In this document: positions 6,369 to 13,123 of the stretch, piece by piece | Layout of the letters: each line of letters opens with the position of its first letter | Position numbering within the stretch: position 1 is the first letter of the stretch | Assembly (NCBI GenBank): GCA_004356335.1 | Contig: SMXP01000086.1 | Coordinates: 1-23,442 of the forward strand | Direction: 5' to 3' | DNA length: 23,442 bases | Origin: Alphaproteobacteria bacterium | GTDB lineage: Bacteria > Pseudomonadota > Alphaproteobacteria > SMXP01 | Translations under genes and position numbers: made by a program | The notes under the pieces: model-generated | The model's database searches: none | What the model saw: only the letters and a program-made list of their open reading frames with translations | What the model was told of the DNA's origin: nothing

Positions 6369-7997
6369 TCAACCGCCTGGGCGGCCCGGTCCGGCGCCGC
6401 TCTTGCGCAGTTCAGCCCAACTTGTGCTATCGATTTTATCGAGAACGTCGGCGTAAAGACGGGTGGCGCGCTCCAGCCCGTTGGGATGAATGGTGTCGAT
6501 GCGATCGCCGGTCGAATGATACCACAGATTGGCATCGAGTATTTGGGCGACGGGGTAACCCGCTTCATAAAAACCAAAGGCATCGCCGGTCGGCCGGTTC
6601 CCCACCATGGACCCAATCACCAAGCCATAACGGTCGATGGCGTCGCGATAAAACGAAATGAGACTTGGATTTCTGTTGGAGACCGTTAGAGATCTGGTAC
6701 CTTGAGCGGTATTAATCGCGAGTTGCCCAGGGTTTGTTCGGTTATGAAATTTGAGCTCTCCCCGATAGAAACTCATAATCGACGACGGGTGCTCGATATT
6801 GAAGACGAACACGGTCTTGGCCAAAATGTCGGTGTGTTCTTTGATGAAGGCTGCCACACCATCTGAAAATTCATGATGGCCGCTTGTTCCGACAAATAGC
6901 ATATTGCGATTTGGTTTCGTTGCTCCAGATGTCGAATAATGTTTAGCCAAAGCCAAAAGCGATGCCAGCCCACCACCATTGTCATTAGCCGCCTCAAAAT
7001 AACCGTCAAGATGGGCCACAAGCACAATATATTCATCGATGCGGCCCCGGATCATGCCGATGACGTTTTTGCCCTGCCAATCGTCTCTCACTTCCGTTTG
7101 GAGATTTAGACGAGCTGTTATGGGATTGGACGCCCCCGCGGCGGCGATGGCGTCTTTGACGAAACGACCGTCATCGCCCCCTAATATGAAAGAGGGCGCG
7201 TCCGGCGGGCCCATATCTTCAAGGGCGTATTGATAATTGCCCGGCACCGCCAAAGCCATGAGAACGCCCACGGCGCCGGCTTCTATAATATTATTCACAT
7301 TACCGCGGGCGGTCTGGAAAAACGGATCTGTTTCCAAAGCGCCATGTATGACCGCGATTTTGCCTGTGACATCGCGACCCACAAGATCGACCGGGTGACC
7401 CAGTCCAACATAGACAAGCTCTGCTTCCAAATCGACAACCGAGATGGCACCGGTTGACAGTTGCAGCGCCGGAAAAGCGGATGTCAGCGCCACGTCTTCG
7501 GTCCCTGCCCCATAGGCGGGGTCGCCGATCAAGGTGACCTGCCAATCCAGGGGCCACCATTGTTTGCCCCCTTGAACCGTCTCCGTACGCACATCCTCCA
7601 GCCCGAACCGACTGAATAACGTCGCCATATAATCGGCGATTGTCCGTTCCGATTCAGATCCCGCAATGCGGCCCCAATAGCGCTCTCCTTCGGGCCGCGT
7701 CTGTTGGGTAATGTCCATAATGTCTTGCAGGTAGCCATGCACTTGGTCGCCGGTGATATCCGTATAGGGGTCCTCAGCCTCGGATAGCCGGAGACTTAGG
7801 GGCGGAATATCGGGGTTTTGGTAGGCTTCGTGAAATCCTCGGGACCATTTTGCCCGCGCCTCGAGGGTGTCAATGCCAAACCACGCCTGTTGCCCCTGAG
7901 CCCGCGCCGGGACCGCGCCCAGCCAAATGGTCCCCAGGAAAATACCCAAAAAGACCCATAAACATATGGCCGCTCTTGTTTTGCCGATCCGTTGCAT
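6369..7997 (-). CDS. Exported M28-family (PA-domain) peptidase-like protein with altered metal site
   Basis: The 542-residue product has a Sec signal peptide (hydrophobic stretch about 10-28, cleavage probably after ARA at 33). A PA-type insert spans roughly 190-290 and an M28 peptidase domain follows. Metal-site elements seen are AHLDG (H329, D331), NDNGGG (D339) and WYHSTGD (H494). The usual catalytic Glu-Glu pair (G-A-E-E-x-G-L) is replaced by GTSGHHEFSDG (371-380) and the usual third Asp ligand by NIEH (E402). Family knowledge says the first Glu acts as general base, so activity may be changed or lost. The ATG start has GGGAG upstream. The protein should act in the periplasm. Substrate is unknown. 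Confidence 0.82.
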   Translation of the reverse strand: MQRIGKTRAAICLWVFLGIFLGTIWLGAVPARAQGQQAWFGIDTLEARAKWSRGFHEAYQNPDIPPLSLRLSEAEDPYTDITGDQVHGYLQDIMDITQQTRPEGERYWGRIAGSESERTIADYMATLFSRFGLEDVRTETVQGGKQWWPLDWQVTLIGDPAYGAGTEDVALTSAFPALQLSTGAISVVDLEAELVYVGLGHPVDLVGRDVTGKIAVIHGALETDPFFQTARGNVNNIIEAGAVGVLMALAVPGNYQYALEDMGPPDAPSFILGGDDGRFVKDAIAAAGASNPITARLNLQTEVRDDWQGKNVIGMIRGRIDEYIVLVAHLDGYFEAANDNGGGLASLLALAKHYSTSGATKPNRNMLFVGTSGHHEFSDGVAAFIKEHTDILAKTVFVFNIEHPSSIMSFYRGELKFHNRTNPGQLAINTAQGTRSLTVSNRNPSLISFYRDAIDRYGLVIGSMVGNRPTGDAFGFYEAGYPVAQILDANLWYHSTGDRIDTIHPNGLERATRLYADVLDKIDSTSWAELRKSGAGPGRPGG

Positions 7998-8105
7998 CGC
8001 CCATCTCCCTGGTTATTGGCTCCCCGGATTGTCGCGCCTTTTCGCGCCGGCAAGCAATCACATGTATCGAGCCGTCCACACCATAAAGCGCAGGACGGGC
8101 GCAAT

Positions 8106-8215
8106 TCTAGACCCCCGTTCACAATTCATTGAATCAGAGAACGGGGGTCTAGATTCTTTAGTGGTCGCGCATTCGAACCCAAAATCCGCGGACACTTTTT
8201 GTGAATGCGCTCTAG
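8106..8215 (-). repeat. RIME-like element, copy C, with module 2 replaced by an unrelated 15-bp hairpin
   Basis: Read on the minus strand, module 1 (8165-8215) matches the CAAAAA subtype of copy B. Where module 2 should be there is a perfect inverted repeat with arms TCTAGACCCCCGTTC (8106-8120) and its complement (8139-8153) around an 18-base loop. Linker length and total length (110 bp) match the canonical 104-107 bp element. Confidence 0.65.
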
Positions 8216-8236
8216 GGGCCGGCAAAAGCGCACAAA

Positions 8237-8252
8237 TGTGACCGCCGTCACA
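8237..8252. promoter_or_regulatory. CRP-type palindrome
   Basis: TGTGACCGCCGTCACA is an exact TGTGA-N6-TCACA palindrome, the consensus core for CRP-family regulators. It lies 65 bp before the small reading frame at 8317 and is followed by AT-richer sequence, a position compatible with activation or repression there. Alphaproteobacteria carry several CRP/FNR-family proteins, so the cognate regulator is not identifiable. Confidence 0.4.
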
Positions 8253-8316
8253 GCGTAAAGGGCGCTCGGTCCTTAAGGTCAACATCGTTGAAACATTTAA
8301 GGATCGGGAGGTTGAA

Positions 8317-8394
8317 ATGTTGGGTCGCGCTTTTTCAGTCACACTTTCTCTGACAATCATGGCGAGTGCATTTTGGCTTTATCTGTCCGTCTGA
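8317..8394 (+). CDS. Putative 25-residue single-span membrane peptide
   Basis: A 25-codon frame opens at ATG 8317 with a strong ribosome-binding site GGGAGG five bases upstream, and ends at TGA 8392-8394. The product begins MLGRAFSVTLSLTIM and ends in FWLYLSV: a short basic N-terminus and one hydrophobic span. It is flanked upstream by a CRP-type palindrome and downstream (105 bp) by a strong intrinsic terminator, so it looks like its own transcription unit. I do not recognise a family. The same unit could instead be a small RNA. Many small membrane proteins modulate larger membrane complexes, but no partner is indicated here. Confidence 0.45.
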   Translation: MLGRAFSVTLSLTIMASAFWLYLSV

Positions 8395-8498
8395 TCGGGC
8401 ACAACCGTTTAATCAGGCACAGCCTGTGGACCGCGATCCTAATTGGAACACGCCCCCGATCACGTCCAACCCTCGAACACCCCCCGACCTCCCCGTTT

Positions 8499-8531
8499 GA
8501 CCCTGGAGCCCCCCGCTCCAGGGTCTTTTTT
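8499..8531 (+). terminator. Strong rho-independent terminator
   Basis: A perfect 11-bp stem GACCCTGGAGC/GCTCCAGGGTC with a CCCCC loop is followed directly by TTTTTT. It is oriented for plus-strand transcription ending upstream of the ThDP-enzyme gene, and so bounds a transcript starting in 8250-8320. Confidence 0.85.
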
Positions 8532-8562
8532 GCGCTGATCCGGCGAAAAATCTTGACTTGGG

Positions 8563-8625
8563 ATTGCCGCTTGGAGGGGGATCGCCGCTTGGAGGTCGCG
8601 CCGAGCGCCAATGGGTATTGCCGCT
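8563..8625 (+). repeat. Direct repeats spaced by multiples of 18 bp upstream of the ThDP-enzyme gene
   Basis: ATTGCCGCT (8563), ATCGCCGCT (8581) and ATTGCCGCT (8617) start 18 and 36 bp apart. The first two extend to share GCCGCTTGGAGG (8566-8577 and 8584-8595). They lie 56-118 bp before the start codon, in the control region of the following operon, and could be an iterated operator. No regulator gene is adjacent. Confidence 0.45.
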
Positions 8626-8680
8626 GGTGTATACAACAGCCAAAGGTCATAATTAACTCAGCAAACCGAGGGAGGATATT

Positions 8681-10573
8681 ATGAAAGCTCTCGTAAAGCA
8701 GTTTCTGGACAATCAAATCTCGCGGCGCGGCTTCATGAAGGAGCTGACCGCTTTGGGCGTGTCACTGGCGTCGGCCGAGGCTCTGCTCGACGGCCTTATT
8801 TCCGAGTCGTTCGCCCAAGAGACAGCGGAAGCCGGAACAACAAGAGAAGTGACCGGCAATGGTGCCGATCTCATGATCGAGTCGCTGTTGGACGCCGGCG
8901 TGAAATATGTGTTCAACGGAACCGGCGCCGGCGTGAATCGGTTTTTCGACACCATAGTGACCCGGCCGCAAATGAAAAACTTTCTGGCTACCAATGAAGG
9001 CCAGTGTGTCGCCATGGCGGAAGGCTATCATCTGGCCTCCGGAGAATTGGGCGTCACCATCATACCTAAGGCCGGTCTCGGCAATGCTGCCGGAAATATT
9101 TACAACGCCCTGGCCAATCGGTCGTCGCTTTTGGTCATAACCGCGCGCGAAAGCGGCGAGATGGCGGGTCGGTACGGCGATCTTGAGCTGGTTGATTGGC
9201 AGGAGGTCATGGACCCCTTCATGAAGTGGAGCTACCGGATACGCCACTTGGATCGGGTCCCGGAGCTAACAAGACGGGCGATTACCGTCGCACGCACGGC
9301 GCCCGGCGGGGTGAGCTTTCTCCAAATGAATGAAGAACTATACGAACAAGAGGGCACAGGTACGCTTATCGCTTCGAGTAAGTTCCACGTGACCTCCAAA
9401 ATAAGGCCTAAGCCTGAGGCGATTATGGATGTCGCCAAATTGCTGCTCGATTCACAGAACCCACTGATCACGGTGGGGTATGAAGTGACCAGGGCCGGGG
9501 CGAACGAAAAGATGGTGGAGTTCGCCGATCTCTTGGCACTTCGTGTAACGTCAGGTATGAGCGGTTTTGCTGACTTTCCCACGAATCACCCCTTGTACTT
9601 GGGCAGCTTTTCGCCATGGGCTTCATACAATAGAGACGCCGACTTTTACATGAGCATCGGCTCACCCATGCCCGACGAAGCCCGCTATGTGCATCGCGGA
9701 CCGCCGCCGCCAAAAGCGAAAACCGTCCACATCTCTCTAGAGCCAGAAATGCTGGCGATCGCCCATCCGAGCGACGCCAATATCGTGGCTGATGCAGGAG
9801 AAGCCATCTCCGATTTGATTGAAGCGGTTAAAAGCCTTGCGACAAAGGAACGGATCAATTCAATCAAGGAAGAAAGGTACGACAAAGTTAGACAGTATAC
9901 GGAGGGCCAGAGAAAACGGAGAATGGATGGCGTCAAAGAATCTTGGGACAAGGCACCCATGAGTTATGGGCGTGTCTCAACTGAATTAAACGACCTGCTT
10001 GAAGACGACGCAATTATTATACACGAGCCCCTGCGTGGCGCTTTGGACTGGTTCGATTTGGGATACGGCAATAAAACCGAATTGGGTGTTGCGGGTGCTT
10101 CGATACTTGGTTGGGCGACGGGGGTCGCGTTGGGCGCCAAGATTGCCAAGCCCGATTCCCAGGTTGTCGTCTTGACCGGCGATGGGTCGTTGATGTTTCA
10201 GCATAATCTCTGGGCGCTGTCACGACACGACGCGCCGGTGATTGTGGTGGTCTACAATAACCACTGCTATGAAGGCACCCGCGCGCCGAACTGGGCGCGG
10301 GGCGGTCCTCAGGTTCAAGCGCAGAAGGATATGCTGAATTATTTGGGCGACCCGGATGTCGATTTCTCGATCCTTGCTAAGGCCTATGGCGTGGACGGCG
10401 AAGTTGTCGGCAACCCATCGGAACTCAAGTCGGCAATCCAAAGGGCGATTGAGGCAACCAAGAACGGCAAGCCTTATCTTCTCGATGTCACCGTGGAAAG
10501 ATGGGGGCCCGGTGGCGAACTGACTTGGCATCCGGAGACGTCCGTCGCCGCCATGAGAAGCCGGAAGATCTAG
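8681..10573 (+). CDS. Tat-exported thiamine-diphosphate-dependent enzyme (acetolactate synthase / benzoylformate decarboxylase superfamily)
   Basis: The 630-residue product has all parts of a ThDP enzyme. The N-terminal pyrimidine-binding domain holds the activating Glu in ATNEGQCVAMAEGYH (E106). The central domain spans about 240-390. The C-terminal pyrophosphate domain has TGDGSLMFQ (GDG 500-502) and VVVYNNHCY (NN 526-527), the GDG-x(about 24)-NN Mg/ThDP motif. Ahead of it stands a twin-arginine signal, ISRRGFMKELTALGVSLA (RR at 15-16), of the extended n-region type seen in many Tat substrates. Folding with cofactor before export fits Tat. Periplasmic ThDP enzymes are uncommon; the substrate is unknown, with 2-oxoacid decarboxylation or carboligation the family chemistry. 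The ATG start has GAGGGAGGA upstream. The HemF-like gene follows after 32 bp. Confidence 0.85.
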   Translation: MKALVKQFLDNQISRRGFMKELTALGVSLASAEALLDGLISESFAQETAEAGTTREVTGNGADLMIESLLDAGVKYVFNGTGAGVNRFFDTIVTRPQMKNFLATNEGQCVAMAEGYHLASGELGVTIIPKAGLGNAAGNIYNALANRSSLLVITARESGEMAGRYGDLELVDWQEVMDPFMKWSYRIRHLDRVPELTRRAITVARTAPGGVSFLQMNEELYEQEGTGTLIASSKFHVTSKIRPKPEAIMDVAKLLLDSQNPLITVGYEVTRAGANEKMVEFADLLALRVTSGMSGFADFPTNHPLYLGSFSPWASYNRDADFYMSIGSPMPDEARYVHRGPPPPKAKTVHISLEPEMLAIAHPSDANIVADAGEAISDLIEAVKSLATKERINSIKEERYDKVRQYTEGQRKRRMDGVKESWDKAPMSYGRVSTELNDLLEDDAIIIHEPLRGALDWFDLGYGNKTELGVAGASILGWATGVALGAKIAKPDSQVVVLTGDGSLMFQHNLWALSRHDAPVIVVVYNNHCYEGTRAPNWARGGPQVQAQKDMLNYLGDPDVDFSILAKAYGVDGEVVGNPSELKSAIQRAIEATKNGKPYLLDVTVERWGPGGELTWHPETSVAAMRSRKI

Positions 10574-10605
10574 ATATAACCGACGGGTATTGTGAGGGAG
10601 TCACG

Positions 10606-11517
10606 ATGAAAGGCCAACGCCTGACGGCTGCGTTCGTGTTCATTGCCGGTCTGATTTTGGCTCAATTAATGGGCCCGCAAGTGCAGGCGGGGGACGATTT
10701 TGACGCCTTGACGCCGGAGCAAGCCGCTTTTGCCACGCGTTTTTCGGAATTTATCGAACGCATCGACACATATTATTTCGACCGCATCGACCAATTAAAC
10801 GGCGGCAGCGAACTACAAACGCTAACCGACAGCACCGAATATTCGGATTATGACGTCAAAGTAGCGCGCGGACCGGTGGTTGAAAAGGCTGGGCGGACGA
10901 TCCAAATAACCAAAAAACCAACCCGGGATTTTCAAAGGGAAAATCTTTGGAGCCGCTACTTTCTTTTCGATGTGCACCCGGAAACACCATTGGTCGGCAT
11001 GTTGCACGCGGCGATCGTCATGCAAATCTACCCTGACGGTACGGGAACCATTGCCGGCTTCCTCGACACGCTACGAACCGCCAACCAGCAAGAAGACCTC
11101 GACTATCTCACACAGGCTATGGATCGAGTTTATGAGAAACACGGAGTTGATGCCGCGCCCTATCGGAAATTGAGCCGTGAAGGCGACAACGACGAAGACG
11201 ATCCGGCGAAGGAAAATAAAGATTACCGGCGCAAGACCACGAGTGTTGGCGGGAGTTTCTATGGCCGGGAACGATTCGCCCTGAATGAAGAGAGTTTCAG
11301 TTTCCTGCTGGACGCCTATGAGACAATGGTCGTTGCCTATTTGGATGTTGTGGAACGACGAAAAGATACACCCTACACGGAAGAGGATTTGGCAGCCCAG
11401 GACGCCATGCGAAAAAACTGGGCGGAAGATCGTCTGTTTTCCGATCCGTACACGACCGGAGTAACGCCTTACGAAATCTGGTCGCTCATGAGCTTACCGC
11501 CCGAAGTGAAATTTTAG
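10606..11517 (+). CDS. Exported protein remotely related to coproporphyrinogen III oxidase (HemF-like)
   Basis: From ATG 10606 (GAGGGAG upstream) this is a 303-residue protein with a Sec signal peptide, cleavage probably after VQA (28). The mature part follows aerobic HemF block by block: GPVVEKAGRTIQI (HemF ..GGVFEQAGVNFS), FDVHPETPLVGMLHAAI (HemF VVHPHNPYVPTSHANVR, keeping both His: H124 and H134), RRKTTSVGG (RNEQRGIGG), YLDVVERRKDTPYTEED (YLPIVERRK) and LMSLPPEVKF (LMSMPPLVRW). The C-terminal RGRYVEFNL..DRGT motif and the remaining active-site His positions are absent. Normal HemF is cytoplasmic, so this is probably a repurposed, non-canonical homologue. It is likely co-transcribed with the Tat-exported ThDP enzyme 32 bp upstream. 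The homology was recognised from memory of HemF motifs, not computed. Confidence 0.72.
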   Translation: MKGQRLTAAFVFIAGLILAQLMGPQVQAGDDFDALTPEQAAFATRFSEFIERIDTYYFDRIDQLNGGSELQTLTDSTEYSDYDVKVARGPVVEKAGRTIQITKKPTRDFQRENLWSRYFLFDVHPETPLVGMLHAAIVMQIYPDGTGTIAGFLDTLRTANQQEDLDYLTQAMDRVYEKHGVDAAPYRKLSREGDNDEDDPAKENKDYRRKTTSVGGSFYGRERFALNEESFSFLLDAYETMVVAYLDVVERRKDTPYTEEDLAAQDAMRKNWAEDRLFSDPYTTGVTPYEIWSLMSLPPEVKF

Positions 11518-11564
11518 TGCGTTTCCAAGATTAATTGACTCATGAAAATGCTCTAGAGTCCTAG

Positions 11565-11765
11565 TTTGGTCGCACCGCGCCCGTACGCCTTGACCCCGCA
11601 GAAATCCGTATTGTCACACCATAGGGGGTGGCGGAGGACGGCAAAACTTTCGAGGAAATACAGGCGAGCAAACCGCTCGCTGACTTGGGCGAAGAATGGG
11701 GCAACTCAGCTGACGCTATATTGGCGCGACGGATTGTGCACTTCCCGTCGTTCAATCACTGGTAA
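11565..11765 (+). pseudogene. Remnant of a gene 3' end, interrupted by a stop codon
   Basis: One frame reads as protein-like sequence (RTAPVRLDPAEIRIVTP, then GVAEDGKTFEEIQASKPLAD and LGEEWGNSADAILARRIVHF) but contains a TAG between the two parts at about 11622 and lacks a start; it closes at TAA 11763-11765. The KTFEEIQASKPLADL...WG pattern resembles the C-terminal tail of some exported metallo-beta-lactamase-fold hydrolases, a weak assignment. It occupies most of the gap between the HemF-like gene and the EF-hand lipoprotein. Confidence 0.4.
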
Positions 11766-11811
11766 CGATCCTTGCAGCACGAGTTCCAATGAAATTTAAG
11801 GGGCAATCATA

Positions 11812-12348
11812 ATGGCTCAGATACACAAGACTTTCGTATTTTTTATTTTCTTCGTTTTGTTAGCAGCTTGTTCTTCATCGGGCCGCGACCGACGACCATC
11901 CCAAATGAATTTTCAGGGCGGTCAGGTTCTAAAGCCGGGGGGTCTTCTGTTCACCGGGTTCGATGCCAATAACGACTACAAGGTCAGCCGTGAAGAGTTC
12001 AATAGCGGCATTGATCTGGCCTTTGCGCGTGCCGACGTGGATGGTTCAGGGCAATTGAGCCTCTACGAGTATCAGGACTGGGCTGGACTGGCGCTGGGAT
12101 CCAAGACGGCTTTGCCCGCGTGGATCGGCATGGACCGCAATGGTGACAATTCCATCGACCAAACCGAGTTTCGCGGCGAGTTCACGCGTTTGGCGGAAGA
12201 GTATGGGCTCTCGAGCGCTGATGGGTTCGTATTGGCGGCACTTACGCGCGACATGGGCGAGGTAATGGCAGACAGGATGTCTAATAGACCGAGCATGGGG
12301 CGAGGCCGCATGCCAGGTGGTCGAACAGGTGGCGGAAGAAGACGCTGA
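11812..12348 (+). CDS. EF-hand lipoprotein
   Basis: The 178-residue product has a lipoprotein signal peptide with lipobox LAAC (acylated Cys20). Three EF-hand calcium loops follow: D51-E62 (DANNDYKVSREE), D75-E86 (DVDGSGQLSLYE) and D108-E119 (DRNGDNSIDQTE). The tail from about 155 is rich in Gly, Arg and Met. The loops have acidic or amide residues at positions 1, 3 and 5 and Glu at 12, so calcium binding is likely, in the periplasm at the outer or inner membrane. ATG start with AAGGGG upstream. No partner is obvious, but calcium-type motifs recur in the FG-GAP protein at 20253. Family-level identification is firm; role unknown. Confidence 0.85.
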   Translation: MAQIHKTFVFFIFFVLLAACSSSGRDRRPSQMNFQGGQVLKPGGLLFTGFDANNDYKVSREEFNSGIDLAFARADVDGSGQLSLYEYQDWAGLALGSKTALPAWIGMDRNGDNSIDQTEFRGEFTRLAEEYGLSSADGFVLAALTRDMGEVMADRMSNRPSMGRGRMPGGRTGGGRRR

Positions 12349-12350
12349 GA

Positions 12351-12730
12351 CTCTAAAAAGTGGAGTTGTTCCTATCAACAGGCTCATCGCTGGCTCTCGG
12401 TCTCCTGTGAAGCTCCCTTGGGGAGGCGAAACACACGCAAAGTCGTATAGCGTAATGAAATTCATTCAGCATCTTGAGAAGTGCGAACCAGGAACCGAAC
12501 AGATGTACAATTTCTTGTGTGAATCATGTCACCCCAGCTACTTCCAGCAGTCCTACTTCTGGATGGCAGGAATTGAGGATGATAATTGGACCAACGACGT
12601 ATTTCGTGAACATGCTCACACTCTTCTGGAACCACTCATCCTGGCTGGAGAGAAAGCCTCCCTTGGCCTCACTCAGGCTATCGAACACCTGACTGCGGTT
12701 TCCAAGTCCATCATAGTCACTTCGGAATAG
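12351..12730 (+). pseudogene. Truncated hypothetical reading frame, probable 3' remnant of an acquired gene
   Basis: The frame ending at TAG 12728-12730 has protein-like content, including VKLPWGGETHAKS, MKFIQHLEKCEPGTEQMYN, FLCESCHPSYFQQS and a helical C-terminus. The convincing part begins inside or just after the EF-hand gene, with no ribosome-binding site before either possible start (ATG 12317 overlapping the EF-hand gene, or ATG 12455). Base composition is visibly less GC-rich than the neighbours. The FLCESCHPSY block recalls helical domains of poorly characterised defence-type or DUF proteins, but I cannot name a family. Reading it as a 5'-truncated remnant fits best; a short intact gene from 12455 is possible. 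Confidence 0.45.
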
Positions 12731-12865
12731 CCTTTATGGACTCTGTTCGGGTTCGAAACGGTGCTTTGTCGTAGTGTGCATTCGTGTGGCTGTTCCTCGC
12801 CACATGTCACCGTTCACCAGCCCACTAATTTATAGCCGCAATGGCACCGCAAGCCGTGGTGATCG

Positions 12866-13123
12866 TCACGGGGCGCCGTCGAGAAAAGCGGCGATGTCCG
12901 CGAGACTTTCGAGCGCCAGCATTTCTTCGGTGGTCAAGGTGCGGCCCAAATGCTCCTCCAAAACCAAGACCAAGCGCATATGCGCCAAACTATCCCATCG
13001 TTCGGTTCGCCCAATGGCAGCCTCGGCGTCTAGCTGAGGCGGTTCCACTTGCAGGGCCGAGGCCAGCAATTGCCGGGCGGTTTGCCAATGGATGCCATGT
13101 TGCAAAGATGCCGTTTCGGTCAT
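12866..13123 (-). CDS. Acyl carrier protein
   Basis: The 85-residue product has the carrier-protein four-helix pattern with the phosphopantetheine attachment serine in RWDSLAHMRLV (S45). It is followed by the acidic helix LVLEEHLGRTLTTEEM and a terminal LADIAAFLD helix. It starts with ATG overlapping the stop of the upstream acyltransferase gene as ATGA (13120-13123), so it is translationally coupled. Together with the AMP-ligase two genes upstream it should receive an activated acyl or aminoacyl group and present it to the GNAT protein. It is a specialised ACP rather than fatty-acid AcpP, whose DSLD.VEL motif differs. Confidence 0.88.
   Translation of the reverse strand: MTETASLQHGIHWQTARQLLASALQVEPPQLDAEAAIGRTERWDSLAHMRLVLVLEEHLGRTLTTEEMLALESLADIAAFLDGAP

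Noticed and set aside
8373..8684. 103-codon plus-strand frame before the ThDP-enzyme gene
   Set aside because: Runs straight through the strong intrinsic terminator and the direct repeats; arginine/proline-rich composition typical of a chance frame.
11519..11556. Possible further fragment of the RIME-like element (AATGCTCTAG end, minus orientation)
   Set aside because: Only the terminal TAGAGCATT-like bases match; the rest shows no convincing module or hairpin.
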